The notes beneath the pieces are model-generated. The model had not been told where the DNA came from, ran no database searches, and was given only the letters and a program-made list of their open reading frames with translations. From Shimia aestuarii (GTDB lineage: Bacteria; Pseudomonadota; Alphaproteobacteria; Rhodobacterales; Rhodobacteraceae), in NCBI RefSeq assembly GCF_900114635.1, contig NZ_FOTQ01000006.1, forward strand, positions 124,001-188,000: 64,000 bases of DNA. Direction: 5' to 3'. A program made the position numbers and the translations under genes. The first letter of the stretch is position 1, and every line of letters starts with the position of its first letter. Positions 8,797-17,226 of this stretch are shown in pieces.

Positions 8797-10205
8797 CACG
8801 TTCAGATCTTGTCGTCGTTGGAGCGGGTCCAGCCGGCATGGCCGCCGCCGCGCAGGCTGCCGAGCTCGGCCTCAGCGTCACGGTACTCGATGAGCAAGCC
8901 TGTGCAGGCGGGCAAATCTACCGCGATGTGGACCGTGTTGTACCTTTGCGTGGTGACATACTGGGCGCGGACTATGTGCATGGCACCACGCTGACGGCTG
9001 CTTTGCGGCGTGCTGCGATTTCCCATGTCACCGGTGCAGTGGTCTGGGCCATCGAAGACGCGTTTCGTATCTCTTACACGCGGGAAGGGCGCGGCGTGCA
9101 GATCGAGGCCGATCGCATTCTCCTGGCCACCGGCGCGCTCGAACGCTCGATGCCTTTGCCCGGCTGGACGCTGCCGGGGGTGATGACCGCCGGGGCGGGC
9201 CAGATCCTTCTCAAGCAATCAGGCGTTCTGGCGCGAAATGCCGTTCTGGTCGGTTCCGGCCCGCTGCTTTATCTGATCGCGGCGCAGATGCTGCGGGCAG
9301 GAACCCCGCCCAAGGCGATGATCGAGACCCAATCCCGGGGCGACCTCATCGGCGCAACACGGCATATTGGCGGTGCTTTGCGAGGGGCGAGCTATCTCGT
9401 CAAAGGCTTGCGGATGCTGGCCAGCATTATCCGCGCAGGCGTGCCACGTCATACCGGCGTCACGGATATTGCCGTCGAGGGGACGGACAAAGCAGAGGCT
9501 GTGACCTTTCAGAGCGGAAGGCGGTCCCACCGGATCACCTGTGACACGGTCTTTTTGCACCATGGCGTCGTTCCCAATACCCAGGCGGCGCGATCACTTG
9601 GCGTCACGCACTCATGGAATACGGCGCAGCAATGTTTTGTTCCCCAGCTTGATGACTGGGGCCAGAGTGACAGGGCAGGCGTGTTTATTGCGGGTGATGG
9701 TGCTGGCATTGGCGGGGCGAAGGCGGCGGAACATGCTGGAACTCTTGCCGCGCTTCAGATTGCCTGCGAGGCAGGTCGCCTTTCGCGTGAGGAACGCGAT
9801 CGCCGTGCGGCTGCACCGCGTGCAGGACTCGCGCATGAACTGGCGGCGCGGCCGTTCCTTGATGCGGCTTATCCGCCCTATGCCCCAGCCCTGCTGCCTG
9901 ATGACAGCACGCCGATTTGTCGTTGCGAGGAGGTCACTGCAGGCGATATCCGCAGCTATGCCAAACTGGGCTGTATTGGCCCTAACCAGACCAAGGCATT
10001 TGGCCGCGCTGGCATGGGCCCCTGCCAGGGACGCTATTGCGGACTCAGCGTCACGGCACTATTGGCCGATGCTACCGGCAGAACTCCCGATGAAACCGGG
10101 TATTACCGTATTCGCCCGCCACTCAAACCCGTCACCTTGGGCGAGCTGGCCGGCATGAACATCACTGCGCCCGACACGGCGGAGAAGGAAAAAGCACATG
10201 ATTGA
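8793..10205 (+). CDS. FAD/NAD(P)-binding oxidase subunit with BFD-like iron-sulfur domain, HcnB-type
   Basis: Second flavoprotein of the oxidase complex. The 470-residue product has an N-terminal FAD motif ([14 protein letters not shown]), a second nucleotide-binding segment ([16 protein letters not shown]) and a C-terminal BFD-type [2Fe-2S] domain with cysteines in PICRCEEV and [11 protein letters not shown]. This is the composition of HcnB, OoxA/NoxA and LhpE-type subunits. It overlaps the small subunit by 4 nt and the RidA gene by 8 nt, so the set is co-translated. Electrons probably pass to the membrane quinone pool, as in the known complexes. Confidence 0.85.
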   Translation: MTRSDLVVVGAGPAGMAAAAQAAELGLSVTVLDEQACAGGQIYRDVDRVVPLRGDILGADYVHGTTLTAALRRAAISHVTGAVVWAIEDAFRISYTREGRGVQIEADRILLATGALERSMPLPGWTLPGVMTAGAGQILLKQSGVLARNAVLVGSGPLLYLIAAQMLRAGTPPKAMIETQSRGDLIGATRHIGGALRGASYLVKGLRMLASIIRAGVPRHTGVTDIAVEGTDKAEAVTFQSGRRSHRITCDTVFLHHGVVPNTQAARSLGVTHSWNTAQQCFVPQLDDWGQSDRAGVFIAGDGAGIGGAKAAEHAGTLAALQIACEAGRLSREERDRRAAAPRAGLAHELAARPFLDAAYPPYAPALLPDDSTPICRCEEVTAGDIRSYAKLGCIGPNQTKAFGRAGMGPCQGRYCGLSVTALLADATGRTPDETGYYRIRPPLKPVTLGELAGMNITAPDTAEKEKAHD

Positions 10206-10536
10206 ACGCATCGACACCGGCACCCGAATGAGCAAGATCGTCAAGCACAACGGCGTGGCCTACCTGTGTGGCCAGGTTGGCGATGGTGCCACCGTGGCGG
10301 ACCAAACCCGTGATTGCCTCAAGCGCGTGGATGCGCTGCTTGAAAAAGCAGGATCGTCGCGCGAACAGATGCTGCAGGTCATTGTATGGCTTGCCGACAT
10401 GGCGGATTTTACCGAGATGAATGCCGTCTGGGACGCATGGGTTCCCGAAGGCTTCGCGCCCGCCCGCGCTTGCGGCGAGGCCAAGCTCGCCCGCGAAGAA
10501 TTGAAGGTCGAAATCATCGTGACTGCAGCATGTTGA
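10198..10536 (+). CDS. RidA-family enamine/imine deaminase
   Basis: Cytoplasmic hydrolase that releases ammonia from reactive enamine or imine intermediates. The 112-residue product has the YjgF/RidA fold with the conserved GQVGDGA segment, [16 protein letters not shown] and a family C-terminus ending VEIIVTAAC. The conserved arginine that binds the carboxylate is probably within [10 protein letters not shown]. Its place directly after an amine oxidase fits removal of the imine product. It overlaps the preceding gene by 8 nt and ends the operon; IS3 debris follows. Confidence 0.9.
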   Translation: MIERIDTGTRMSKIVKHNGVAYLCGQVGDGATVADQTRDCLKRVDALLEKAGSSREQMLQVIVWLADMADFTEMNAVWDAWVPEGFAPARACGEAKLAREELKVEIIVTAAC

Positions 10537-10581
10537 AGCTGTGTTGTCGAAGAAAGCGAACTTGAAAAAGGGGGGGCGCGC

Positions 10582-10665
10582 TTGCACACGAACAACGGCA
10601 TGTTGTCGCCCGTTGACTTCGAATTGAGGCAGCAGAAACTGAACCAGGCAGGTTTCCGGGAAGCT
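10582..10665 (+). mobile_element. IS3-family transposase relic, C-terminal end of OrfB
   Basis: The stretch encodes HTNNGMLSPVDFELRQQKLN and then breaks up. This is the characteristic C-terminus of IS3-family OrfB transposases. A close copy of the same segment occurs at about 25140-25210, so both come from the same or sister elements. Nothing else of OrfB precedes it here. Confidence 0.75.
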
Positions 10666-11168
10666 ACGGGCACCTCAATCCCGGTGTATTGTCCCCATCG
10701 CAGTGTGGGCATGCTGGTGAACCCGGTGCCATTGTCAGACACGATCGTTCCCGGCATTCAGTGCTCGGCGATAGCCCGGTTCAGTTCCCGCGTGACCCGC
10801 AGTCTGGACAGGAACGTGTCGGCCGTCAGGCCCAGGTTCTCGCGATAGATGCGCCTGAGCTTCTTGTGGTTCACCTCGAAGCCCTCGCGCCGAACCATAA
10901 AGTGGCTGCGGTGGCAACCAAACCGGCGCGCCCCTTCGAGACGCGCTTGATGGCATCCCGCAGATCGCCATCGTCCGACCGGCACGACCGATATCGCACC
11001 GTTGAGCAATCCGGGTTCAAGTCAGCGCCCGCCCGCCGTCTTCTCTCCAGCTTCCCGCTCCTTGGCCATTTGAATGATCTGTTCTTCGGTGAATCCCGTC
11101 TTCATTTGACCATCCTTCAGTTGGGCGGACTCTGCACAAATCTGGAGGGGACTCAGGGGATCAGGTCA
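10666..11168 (-). mobile_element. IS3-family relic, OrfA start and internal OrfB pieces, inverted
   Basis: On the minus strand an OrfA start at 11105 encodes MKTGFTEEQIIQMAKEREAG and stops early. Further along are OrfB pieces with RREGFEVNHKKLRRIYREN and, after a stop, the catalytic-core segment IVSDNGTGFTS. The middle is deleted. The element end TCAGGGGATCAGGTCA (11153-11168) recurs, inverted, at 24743-24758 of the second relic. The two relics at 10.6-11.2 kb face each other across a fusion point near 10665. Confidence 0.75.
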
Positions 11169-11317
11169 GGTTCAGTCGAAGACACAGCGGTATACCGGGG
11201 GCGGAACAAAGGCCGCTGGCGTGAATGTGGGTTTGAACAAACGTGACTTGGTGATAGATCATAGGCAGGTCATGTTCTTCGCAATGTCGCTTCTTTGTTT
11301 CAGTTGGAGATTCTTTT

Positions 11318-12925
11318 ATGACGGTCATTACAGATCAAGATTATCCGAAGGGAGCCTCGGGGGGATGGTTGACTTGGGGTCTTGCATGGCTGGTTGTATT
11401 AACAATTTCTTCAGGGTTGTTTTTTCGTGACGGTTTCGACGTATTACTCGATGCATGGAGCAAACCAGAATACAGCCACGGCCCGCTGATCCCTGTGCTC
11501 TCGGCGCTTATGTTCCTGCGGGAACTGAAGCTGTATCCTCCCCAGCCCGGACCAAAGGATGGCCGCTGGCAAGGTCTTCTCGTCGTTGTCCTCTCAATTG
11601 TCATTGCAAGTATGGGGAGGATTTTCAATGCTGACTCTCTTACAGCCTATGCAATCATCGTTTGGGTTGGCGGTGTCCTTCTGATCAGTTTCGGCTGGCG
11701 GACAGGTAAGCATTTTTGGCCGCCTGTGCTTCATCTCGTGTTCATGCTGCCTTTGCCGGGTATGCTCTACTACGAGGTGTCCGCTTTTCTGCAGCTTGTT
11801 TCTTCCGAGTTGGGGGTCTGGTTTCTCAGGCTCGCCAACGTTCCGGTCTATCTCGACGGGAATATCATTGATCTTGGTGTCATCAAGTTGCACGTCGCGG
11901 AGGCTTGTTCTGGTCTTCGATACCTTTTCCCAATCCTCAGCTTTTCGTATGTTTTTGCATTCCTTTACCAAGGTCCGAGATGGCATAAAGCCTTGTTGCT
12001 AATTGCCGCCGCACCTATCGCCGTACTCATGAATTCCTTGCGGATCGCAATGGCTGGGATCTTGATGCAGCGTTTTGGGGCCGAGTGGCTCGAAGGCTTC
12101 ACTCATTTCTTCGAGGGGTGGGTCATCTTCATGTGCAGCGTGTTGCTCCTTTTTGGAATTGCTTGGGTTTTGCTGAAACTCAATCCGCGGAAGATGAAAC
12201 TGACCGAGGCGCTCGATCTCGATACGCAAGGGTGGTTGCCGCAAGTTGCTCGTCTCAAGCTTGTGCAACCTTCCCCCGCGCTGATTGCAGCGGCGTTACT
12301 GATGATCATATCAGTAGGTTCTTGGCCATTGGTGCCGGATCGTGAACCTGTCGCTCCTGAACGATATGACTTTGCTTTGTTCCCTTCGCAAATTGGCGAT
12401 TGGCGTCAATTTGGAGATGAACGTAAGTTCTCCCCCGCTGTAGAAAAAACCTTGGCTGCAGACGACTATTTGGCTGTGCAGTTCAGCCAGTCGCCAAGTG
12501 CACCGAAACTAGATTTCTTTTCTGCATGGTACAGGGATTTGTCAGCGGATGGCGTGCAACATACGCCCGAAATCTGCCTGCCTGGCGCGGGCTGGGAAAT
12601 TGCCAAAGTGGAACGAGTCGATATTTCTGGCGAACTGGGATTGCAAACCCCGTTTGCGATCAATCAGGTCATTATCCAGAAAAACGAAGAACGGATGTTG
12701 GTGTATTACTGGTTTACTCACATGGGCCGGGCGATGCCCCGGAACTCATCCGCTAAACTTAGTGTTCTGACGCGAGGTGTATTAGCGGGTCGGTTGGATG
12801 GGGCCATTGTCAGACTGATAAGCCCGATCAATAAAGATCAGCCGGTATCCGAAGTGAAAGTTCAGATGAATGATCTGCTGAATGAGATCCTAGTTGAATT
12901 GCCGCGGTTCGTTCCGGGCAAATAA
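11318..12925 (+). CDS. xrtD: Exosortase with fused EpsI domain, XrtD (VPLPA-CTERM) type
   Basis: Polytopic inner-membrane transpeptidase-like enzyme that recognises a C-terminal sorting tail on secreted proteins. The 535-residue product has about eight membrane segments in the first 290 residues, with the predicted catalytic residues Cys197 (AEACSGLR), Arg242 (MNSLRIA) and His263 (FTHFFEGW). Residues about 345-535 form an EpsI/DUF3485 domain (SAWYRDLSADGVQHTPEICL, YYWFTHMGR). Fusion of these two domains is what I know for the XrtD class of Rhodobacterales. No protein with a VPLPA-type tail was found in this window, so targets must lie elsewhere. A GGAGA ribosome site precedes the ATG. Confidence 0.85.
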   Translation: MTVITDQDYPKGASGGWLTWGLAWLVVLTISSGLFFRDGFDVLLDAWSKPEYSHGPLIPVLSALMFLRELKLYPPQPGPKDGRWQGLLVVVLSIVIASMGRIFNADSLTAYAIIVWVGGVLLISFGWRTGKHFWPPVLHLVFMLPLPGMLYYEVSAFLQLVSSELGVWFLRLANVPVYLDGNIIDLGVIKLHVAEACSGLRYLFPILSFSYVFAFLYQGPRWHKALLLIAAAPIAVLMNSLRIAMAGILMQRFGAEWLEGFTHFFEGWVIFMCSVLLLFGIAWVLLKLNPRKMKLTEALDLDTQGWLPQVARLKLVQPSPALIAAALLMIISVGSWPLVPDREPVAPERYDFALFPSQIGDWRQFGDERKFSPAVEKTLAADDYLAVQFSQSPSAPKLDFFSAWYRDLSADGVQHTPEICLPGAGWEIAKVERVDISGELGLQTPFAINQVIIQKNEERMLVYYWFTHMGRAMPRNSSAKLSVLTRGVLAGRLDGAIVRLISPINKDQPVSEVKVQMNDLLNEILVELPRFVPGK

Positions 12926-12943
12926 CTGCCTCAGGGCTTCTGG

Positions 12944-12964
12944 AAGTTTGACCGCGCCAAACTT
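12944..12964 (+). terminator. Weak hairpin after exosortase gene
   Basis: Inverted repeat AAGTTTG / CAAACTT with a 7-nt loop, 19 nt after the exosortase stop. No T run follows, so terminator function is uncertain. The rest of the gap to 13202 shows nothing recognisable. Confidence 0.35.
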
Positions 12965-13202
12965 TGGGGCTGGACTGCGCTAACAGGATTGCTCTGAGGT
13001 CCAACTTTCTGCCGCTCCGGGCTAAAGCTTTCTGCCTTCTCTCAGCGTGGCGGGTTGGTTTCGCCAAGCGAGTTTGCCAGTATGTCTGTAGGACATTCCC
13101 GGTGGCGCTGTGAGTTCTCTCTTGCAGAGCGTCGACCCAGGCATTCTACAATACGAGATGAGGGCAGACAATTATGAGGCCACATCGAATGGGTGACAGC
13201 TT

Positions 13203-13841
13203 TTGCGACTGATTTCATACACAATCGTTCTTGCCTATAGACTACTTTCTATTGTCGGAGCCGCCGCGTTGTTTTTGGCCTTTCTTCTTTTTACCTTCAT
13301 GTATCGGACCAACGAGTATGAAACGCGGGTAGCGCTTCCACCGACAGCAATTGTTTTCACAGGGGACTTTGACCGCATCCATCTGGGGCTGGAGCTTCTT
13401 GTTTCAGAGCAGGTGGAGCGGGTGTTCATTACCGGAGTGAATGGAGATGCGGGCCTGAAAACCGATCGCTTTGCTAAGCAGTTTGGGTTGAATCCAGACC
13501 AGGCAAGTTGGATCACAAGCGGGAAGATCGTACTTGCCCCAGATGCTCATACGACTTTCGAAAACGCTCTCGAAGCCGCATGTTGGTTGGATAATCAACG
13601 TCAACCCGACGCCGTTACGCTTATCACTTCGCCCGAGCACATGGCGCGCGCGTCGATCGCGTTGCAGCGGGGGATTGCCCCTGTGAATGTGTTCCGTTTG
13701 GCTGCAGGGGACCCCAAAAACCATGACCGATTCAAAATTGATCTAGTCGAATTCAGCAAATTCACCGCTACATGGGTCGTCACTCTGCTTCCTCGTGCAC
13801 TATGGCCTGGAAATAAACCAAGGATCTGCGAAAATCGTTGA
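13203..13841 (+). CDS. YdcF/DUF218-like membrane protein of the exosortase block
   Basis: Predicted envelope protein of 212 residues with one N-terminal membrane segment (about 8-33) and a DUF218-like domain: TAIVFTGDFDRIHLGLEL, VFITGVNGD, then TTFENALEAACWL and LITSPEHMARASIAL. DUF218 proteins (ElyC, SanA, YdcF) are linked to envelope polysaccharide metabolism but have no settled reaction. The start used is TTG at 13203, as no ATG lies before the membrane segment; this start is uncertain. A second DUF218 protein is encoded at 30029-30811. Co-occurrence with exosortase genes is common. Confidence 0.7.
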   Translation: MRLISYTIVLAYRLLSIVGAAALFLAFLLFTFMYRTNEYETRVALPPTAIVFTGDFDRIHLGLELLVSEQVERVFITGVNGDAGLKTDRFAKQFGLNPDQASWITSGKIVLAPDAHTTFENALEAACWLDNQRQPDAVTLITSPEHMARASIALQRGIAPVNVFRLAAGDPKNHDRFKIDLVEFSKFTATWVVTLLPRALWPGNKPRICENR

Positions 13842-14355
13842 AGCGGTGCGCTTCAAACAGACATTCATCCCAAGCTGTGGCGACAAGTGGTTCATTCACA
13901 GGGCGGCAGACGTGTCTGCGGCATTTTTGTGCACTTTCGCCGTGTTGCGCGGGTTTTTGCTTCCCCGTCAAGGCCCGCCTTGCCACGCACGCAGTTTGAA
14001 GATACTTCCCAATGCAACACGGGGACAGATCGACACAGGCAAGACAAAATGGTGCAAAAAGACACCTTGTTAGGACGGAGCGCGCACGTGAGCACTGCGT
14101 ACCTGGCAAATCCGCAGCTAAATTTTCCAGTTCAGACAGAGGCGCGTGCCGGTGCGGTTGTACCGATAGAGTCTTAGCACGCAATGTTGGCACGGTTTGT
14201 ATCCCAGAAGATGCAAAACTCGCGCATTTTCCGCGACGCCGCTGTCAAAAAATGAATACAAAATAACTCACGTTTTCCGTCACATTTTTGCCCAACTACC
14301 AATAAACACTGGGCATCAAGGTTATTTATGCAACCAGATGAGATCGGAGGGCAGG
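13842..14355 (+). other. 514-bp non-coding gap before the aminotransferase fusion
   Basis: No supportable gene. Short readings exist on both strands but lack family features. The last about 120 bp before 14356 are AT-rich and probably hold the promoter; a clear ribosome site CGGAGGGCAGG lies directly before the ATG at 14356. Confidence 0.5.
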
Positions 14356-17004
14356 ATGTCAAGTCTCAACCCAACACGCGCGAACCTACTTGAAACTTTC
14401 GGCTTGGATCTTGAGCTGGTACGCGGCGATGGCTGTCGGCTATATGACGCTGATGGTCGTGAGTTTTTGGATTTTCTTGCACAGTACGGTGCATTGCCAT
14501 TTGGACACAACCCTCCGGAAGTCTGGGAGGCCCTGAACGGCCAGGGGGCTCAAATGGCTCCGGTCATGGTGCAACCGCTGCGCGCCCTTGAAGCAGAGCG
14601 CCTGGCCGACAGGTTGGCAGACATTACCCCTCATGATCTCAGCGTCGTGTCATTGGCGAACTCGGGTGCTGAAGCGGTCGAGGCGGCAATCAAGCTTGCC
14701 CGCGCGCGCACTGGACGAGACACCATTCTCTCGACCCGCAATGGGTTTCACGGCAAAACAATGGGCGCCCTTTCTGCGACTGGCAAACCCATGTACCAGA
14801 ATGACTTCGGCGGACCAGCCCGCGGCTTTGAGTACATCGCATTTGGCGCGCTCGAAGCGCTTGAGACCAAGCTCGCCGCCGACGCAGACAGCATCGCGGC
14901 ATTCATTGTCGAACCAATCCAGGGCGAAGGCGGCGTAGTCTGCCCGTCCGATGAGGCTTATCTCGATGGTGTCATCGCACTCTGCCGCAAGTATGGCGTG
15001 CTAAGCATTGTTGACGAAATCCAAACAGGCCTTGGTCGAACAGGCAAACTCTTCGCGTGTGAAGACTGCGCAGAAGCGCCAGATATGCTGCTTCTCGGCA
15101 AGGCATTGGGCGGTGGTTTGATGCCAATTTCTGCTGTTGTTGTCCGGCCGGAAGTCTGGGACGACCGCTTCGGCTTCCTGCACAGCTCGACCTTTGCGAA
15201 CAACAACCTTGCATGCGCCGCGGCAAATGCCACGCTCGATCTTCTCCTGAAGGACGACCGCGCGTTGATCAAGGACATCGAACTCAAGGGCCGCTATTTT
15301 GAAAACTGCCTTGAATCACTCAAAAAGCGTTATCCCGGAGTTCTGGCAGACGTGCGCGGGCGCGGCTTCATGCGCGGTATTGAATTTCGCAAACCATACG
15401 AACGGGGCGATTCCGCATCCATGGCATTTTGCGGACTGAACGGAGGATTCATCGGGCTTCTCAGTTCCTACCTCCTGAATGTTGAAGGTGTCTTGACGGC
15501 TCCGGTTTTCAATGATGCCAACGTGATGCGCCTGCAGCCGCCGCTTGTCGCTGGTTGGGCAGACATCGACAAGTGTGTCAAAGCGCTGAATATCGTCTGT
15601 GACTTGCTTGATCGAGGCGACTACCGCGCGCTGATGTTGCACCTCGTGACGCCAGAGCGTCGCGAAATACTGGCCGCTTCCGCGCCGTTGTTGCCCCAGC
15701 AGGGGCCAGCGAGGAATGTGCCAGAGGCCGAACCCGGGCGTTTCTGCTTCCTTATCCACTACACTCAGGAAGAAGATATCCTGCGGTCCGACCCTTCTTT
15801 CGCCCGCTTCACCTCGGAAGAACGCGCCACTTGGCTCGAGTGGGTCAAGCGGGTTGGTCCGGGCTTCGCTTGGCCGGTCGCCGGAGGAACCTCTCGTGCA
15901 GGAACAAAAGCGGAAGGCATGATCATGTCTGTACCGCTTTTGCCGACGGACATGATGGGCAAAGGCCGCAAAAATGCGCGCAACATGATTCAGACAGCAG
16001 CCGATATGGCGGCTGGCTTCGGAGCAAGTCGTCTTGGTCTCGGCGCCTTCACGTCTATCGTGACCAATGGTGGCGCCGCGGTTGCAGGCCGCGGTGTGCC
16101 CGTTACCAGCGGCAACACTCTTACCACGGTATCCGGCGTGACTGCTCTTGAACGTGTCGCACGGCGCGTTGGAATTGACCCAGCTAGCGCGCATGTCGTC
16201 GTGATCGGCGCCACCGGCGCGATCGGCCGGTTGGCAAGTCTGATGCTTGCGCGTCGAGCAGACCGTTTGACTCTGGTAGGCAATGCCAACAACAGACAGG
16301 CCCATCACTTCCTGGACCGGGTCGCTGACGAAGTTGTATTTACTCTGTCCAAGGAGAGCCCGCCCCTGAGAGCCGGTGGACTGAGCTCCAGTGTACGTGA
16401 CTTGCTTCCTCCGCAAGGCACGGCAATGGAAAAAGGCGTTGCAAAAGCATTCGCACAAGCCTGCGCTGAAAATGGTCGGGCAGTCCCAATTGCCGCGACT
16501 ACCGATCTGGAAGGCGCGCTTGAAACGGCGGACTTGGTGCTGGTCGCGACCAGTGCAGACGTCGCAGTACTTGATCCGACGAAACTTCGCCCGGGGACAA
16601 TCGTATGTGACGTGGCGCGGCCCGCCAATGTTGAATACGCAGATCTGTCAGACAAAGGCGTGCTCGTGTTCGATGGTGGCCTTGTCAAACCCCCGTTTTC
16701 CGTAAACCTCGGCCCCTTCCAGAACCTTCCGGATGATCTCTGCTGGGGTTGCCTTGGCGAAACGATGCTTCTGGCTCTTGAGGGTGAGACGAACGATTAC
16801 AGCCTCGGACGGGATCTGGACCTCAGCGATGCGGACCGAATTTCCGAGATGGCGCGTCGACACGGTTTCGAGCCGGCCGAACCGCAATGGTACGGAGAGT
16901 ATCTGGAGGAAGCGGACTATGAACGTGTGGCAATAGCAGCGATGCAGCGTCAGACCCCCGACAACTCTCAAATGGTTTATGCAAGTTTGAAGGCTGCCGA
17001 GTAA
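14356..17004 (+). CDS. Class III aminotransferase fused to acyl-ACP-reductase (AAR)-like domain
   Basis: Predicted bifunctional 882-residue enzyme. Residues about 1-440 form a PLP-dependent class III aminotransferase with the NSGAEAVEAAIKLARA motif, EPIQGEGG, the DEIQTGLGRTG segment and a likely PLP lysine at 249 (LLGKALGGG). Residues about 515-860 resemble cyanobacterial long-chain acyl-ACP reductase: the TSGNTLTTVSGV segment, a Rossmann motif GATGAIG at 618-624, CDVARPANV, and GCLGETM with Cys799 aligning with the AAR catalytic cysteine. An acyl thioester could be reduced to an aldehyde and transaminated to an amine in one protein. The ATG at 14356 is supported by GGAGG. It stands alone between the YdcF-like gene and a convergent secreted protein. 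Reaction and substrate are inferred; the two domain assignments are firm. Confidence 0.8.
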   Translation: MSSLNPTRANLLETFGLDLELVRGDGCRLYDADGREFLDFLAQYGALPFGHNPPEVWEALNGQGAQMAPVMVQPLRALEAERLADRLADITPHDLSVVSLANSGAEAVEAAIKLARARTGRDTILSTRNGFHGKTMGALSATGKPMYQNDFGGPARGFEYIAFGALEALETKLAADADSIAAFIVEPIQGEGGVVCPSDEAYLDGVIALCRKYGVLSIVDEIQTGLGRTGKLFACEDCAEAPDMLLLGKALGGGLMPISAVVVRPEVWDDRFGFLHSSTFANNNLACAAANATLDLLLKDDRALIKDIELKGRYFENCLESLKKRYPGVLADVRGRGFMRGIEFRKPYERGDSASMAFCGLNGGFIGLLSSYLLNVEGVLTAPVFNDANVMRLQPPLVAGWADIDKCVKALNIVCDLLDRGDYRALMLHLVTPERREILAASAPLLPQQGPARNVPEAEPGRFCFLIHYTQEEDILRSDPSFARFTSEERATWLEWVKRVGPGFAWPVAGGTSRAGTKAEGMIMSVPLLPTDMMGKGRKNARNMIQTAADMAAGFGASRLGLGAFTSIVTNGGAAVAGRGVPVTSGNTLTTVSGVTALERVARRVGIDPASAHVVVIGATGAIGRLASLMLARRADRLTLVGNANNRQAHHFLDRVADEVVFTLSKESPPLRAGGLSSSVRDLLPPQGTAMEKGVAKAFAQACAENGRAVPIAATTDLEGALETADLVLVATSADVAVLDPTKLRPGTIVCDVARPANVEYADLSDKGVLVFDGGLVKPPFSVNLGPFQNLPDDLCWGCLGETMLLALEGETNDYSLGRDLDLSDADRISEMARRHGFEPAEPQWYGEYLEEADYERVAIAAMQRQTPDNSQMVYASLKAAE

Positions 17005-17015
17005 GTCAACCTCTT

Positions 17016-17045
17016 CGAAATGCCTGCTCTCAAAGCGGCATTTCG
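17016..17045. terminator. Hairpin between convergent genes
   Basis: Perfect 9-bp inverted repeat CGAAATGCC / GGCATTTCG with a 12-nt loop, 12 nt after the aminotransferase-fusion stop. The gene on the other strand ends at 17227, so the hairpin could serve the plus-strand transcript. No T run is present. Confidence 0.6.
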
Positions 17046-17226
17046 GAAGCCTTCCTCAAGCGAACCAACATGCGCTTGGTGATTTCTTGCAAGACTGAAG
17101 GTCTCGAAAGGCGGCAGAGGTGCGAAAACTGGGCAGCTCTCTCTGTCGCCGCAACCAATCAAGGGACATTGATGGGCTTTTGGCCCCGGCAAAATCACGC
17201 TCCGCCTAACGACGCCTCGTTGAATT

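Noticed and set aside
7422-10205. Hydrogen cyanide synthase hcnABC.
   Set aside because: Subunit types match, but the TRAP importer and RidA favour a catabolic oxidase; sequence alone cannot exclude cyanide formation.
11015-11045. T-loop-like bases (GGGTTCAAGTC) suggestive of a tRNA.
   Set aside because: No acceptor stem or anticodon arm around it; the bases lie in the IS3 relic.
15316-16458. 380-codon minus-strand reading opposite the aminotransferase fusion.
   Set aside because: Shadow of the fusion gene, which shows conserved catalytic motifs across the same interval.
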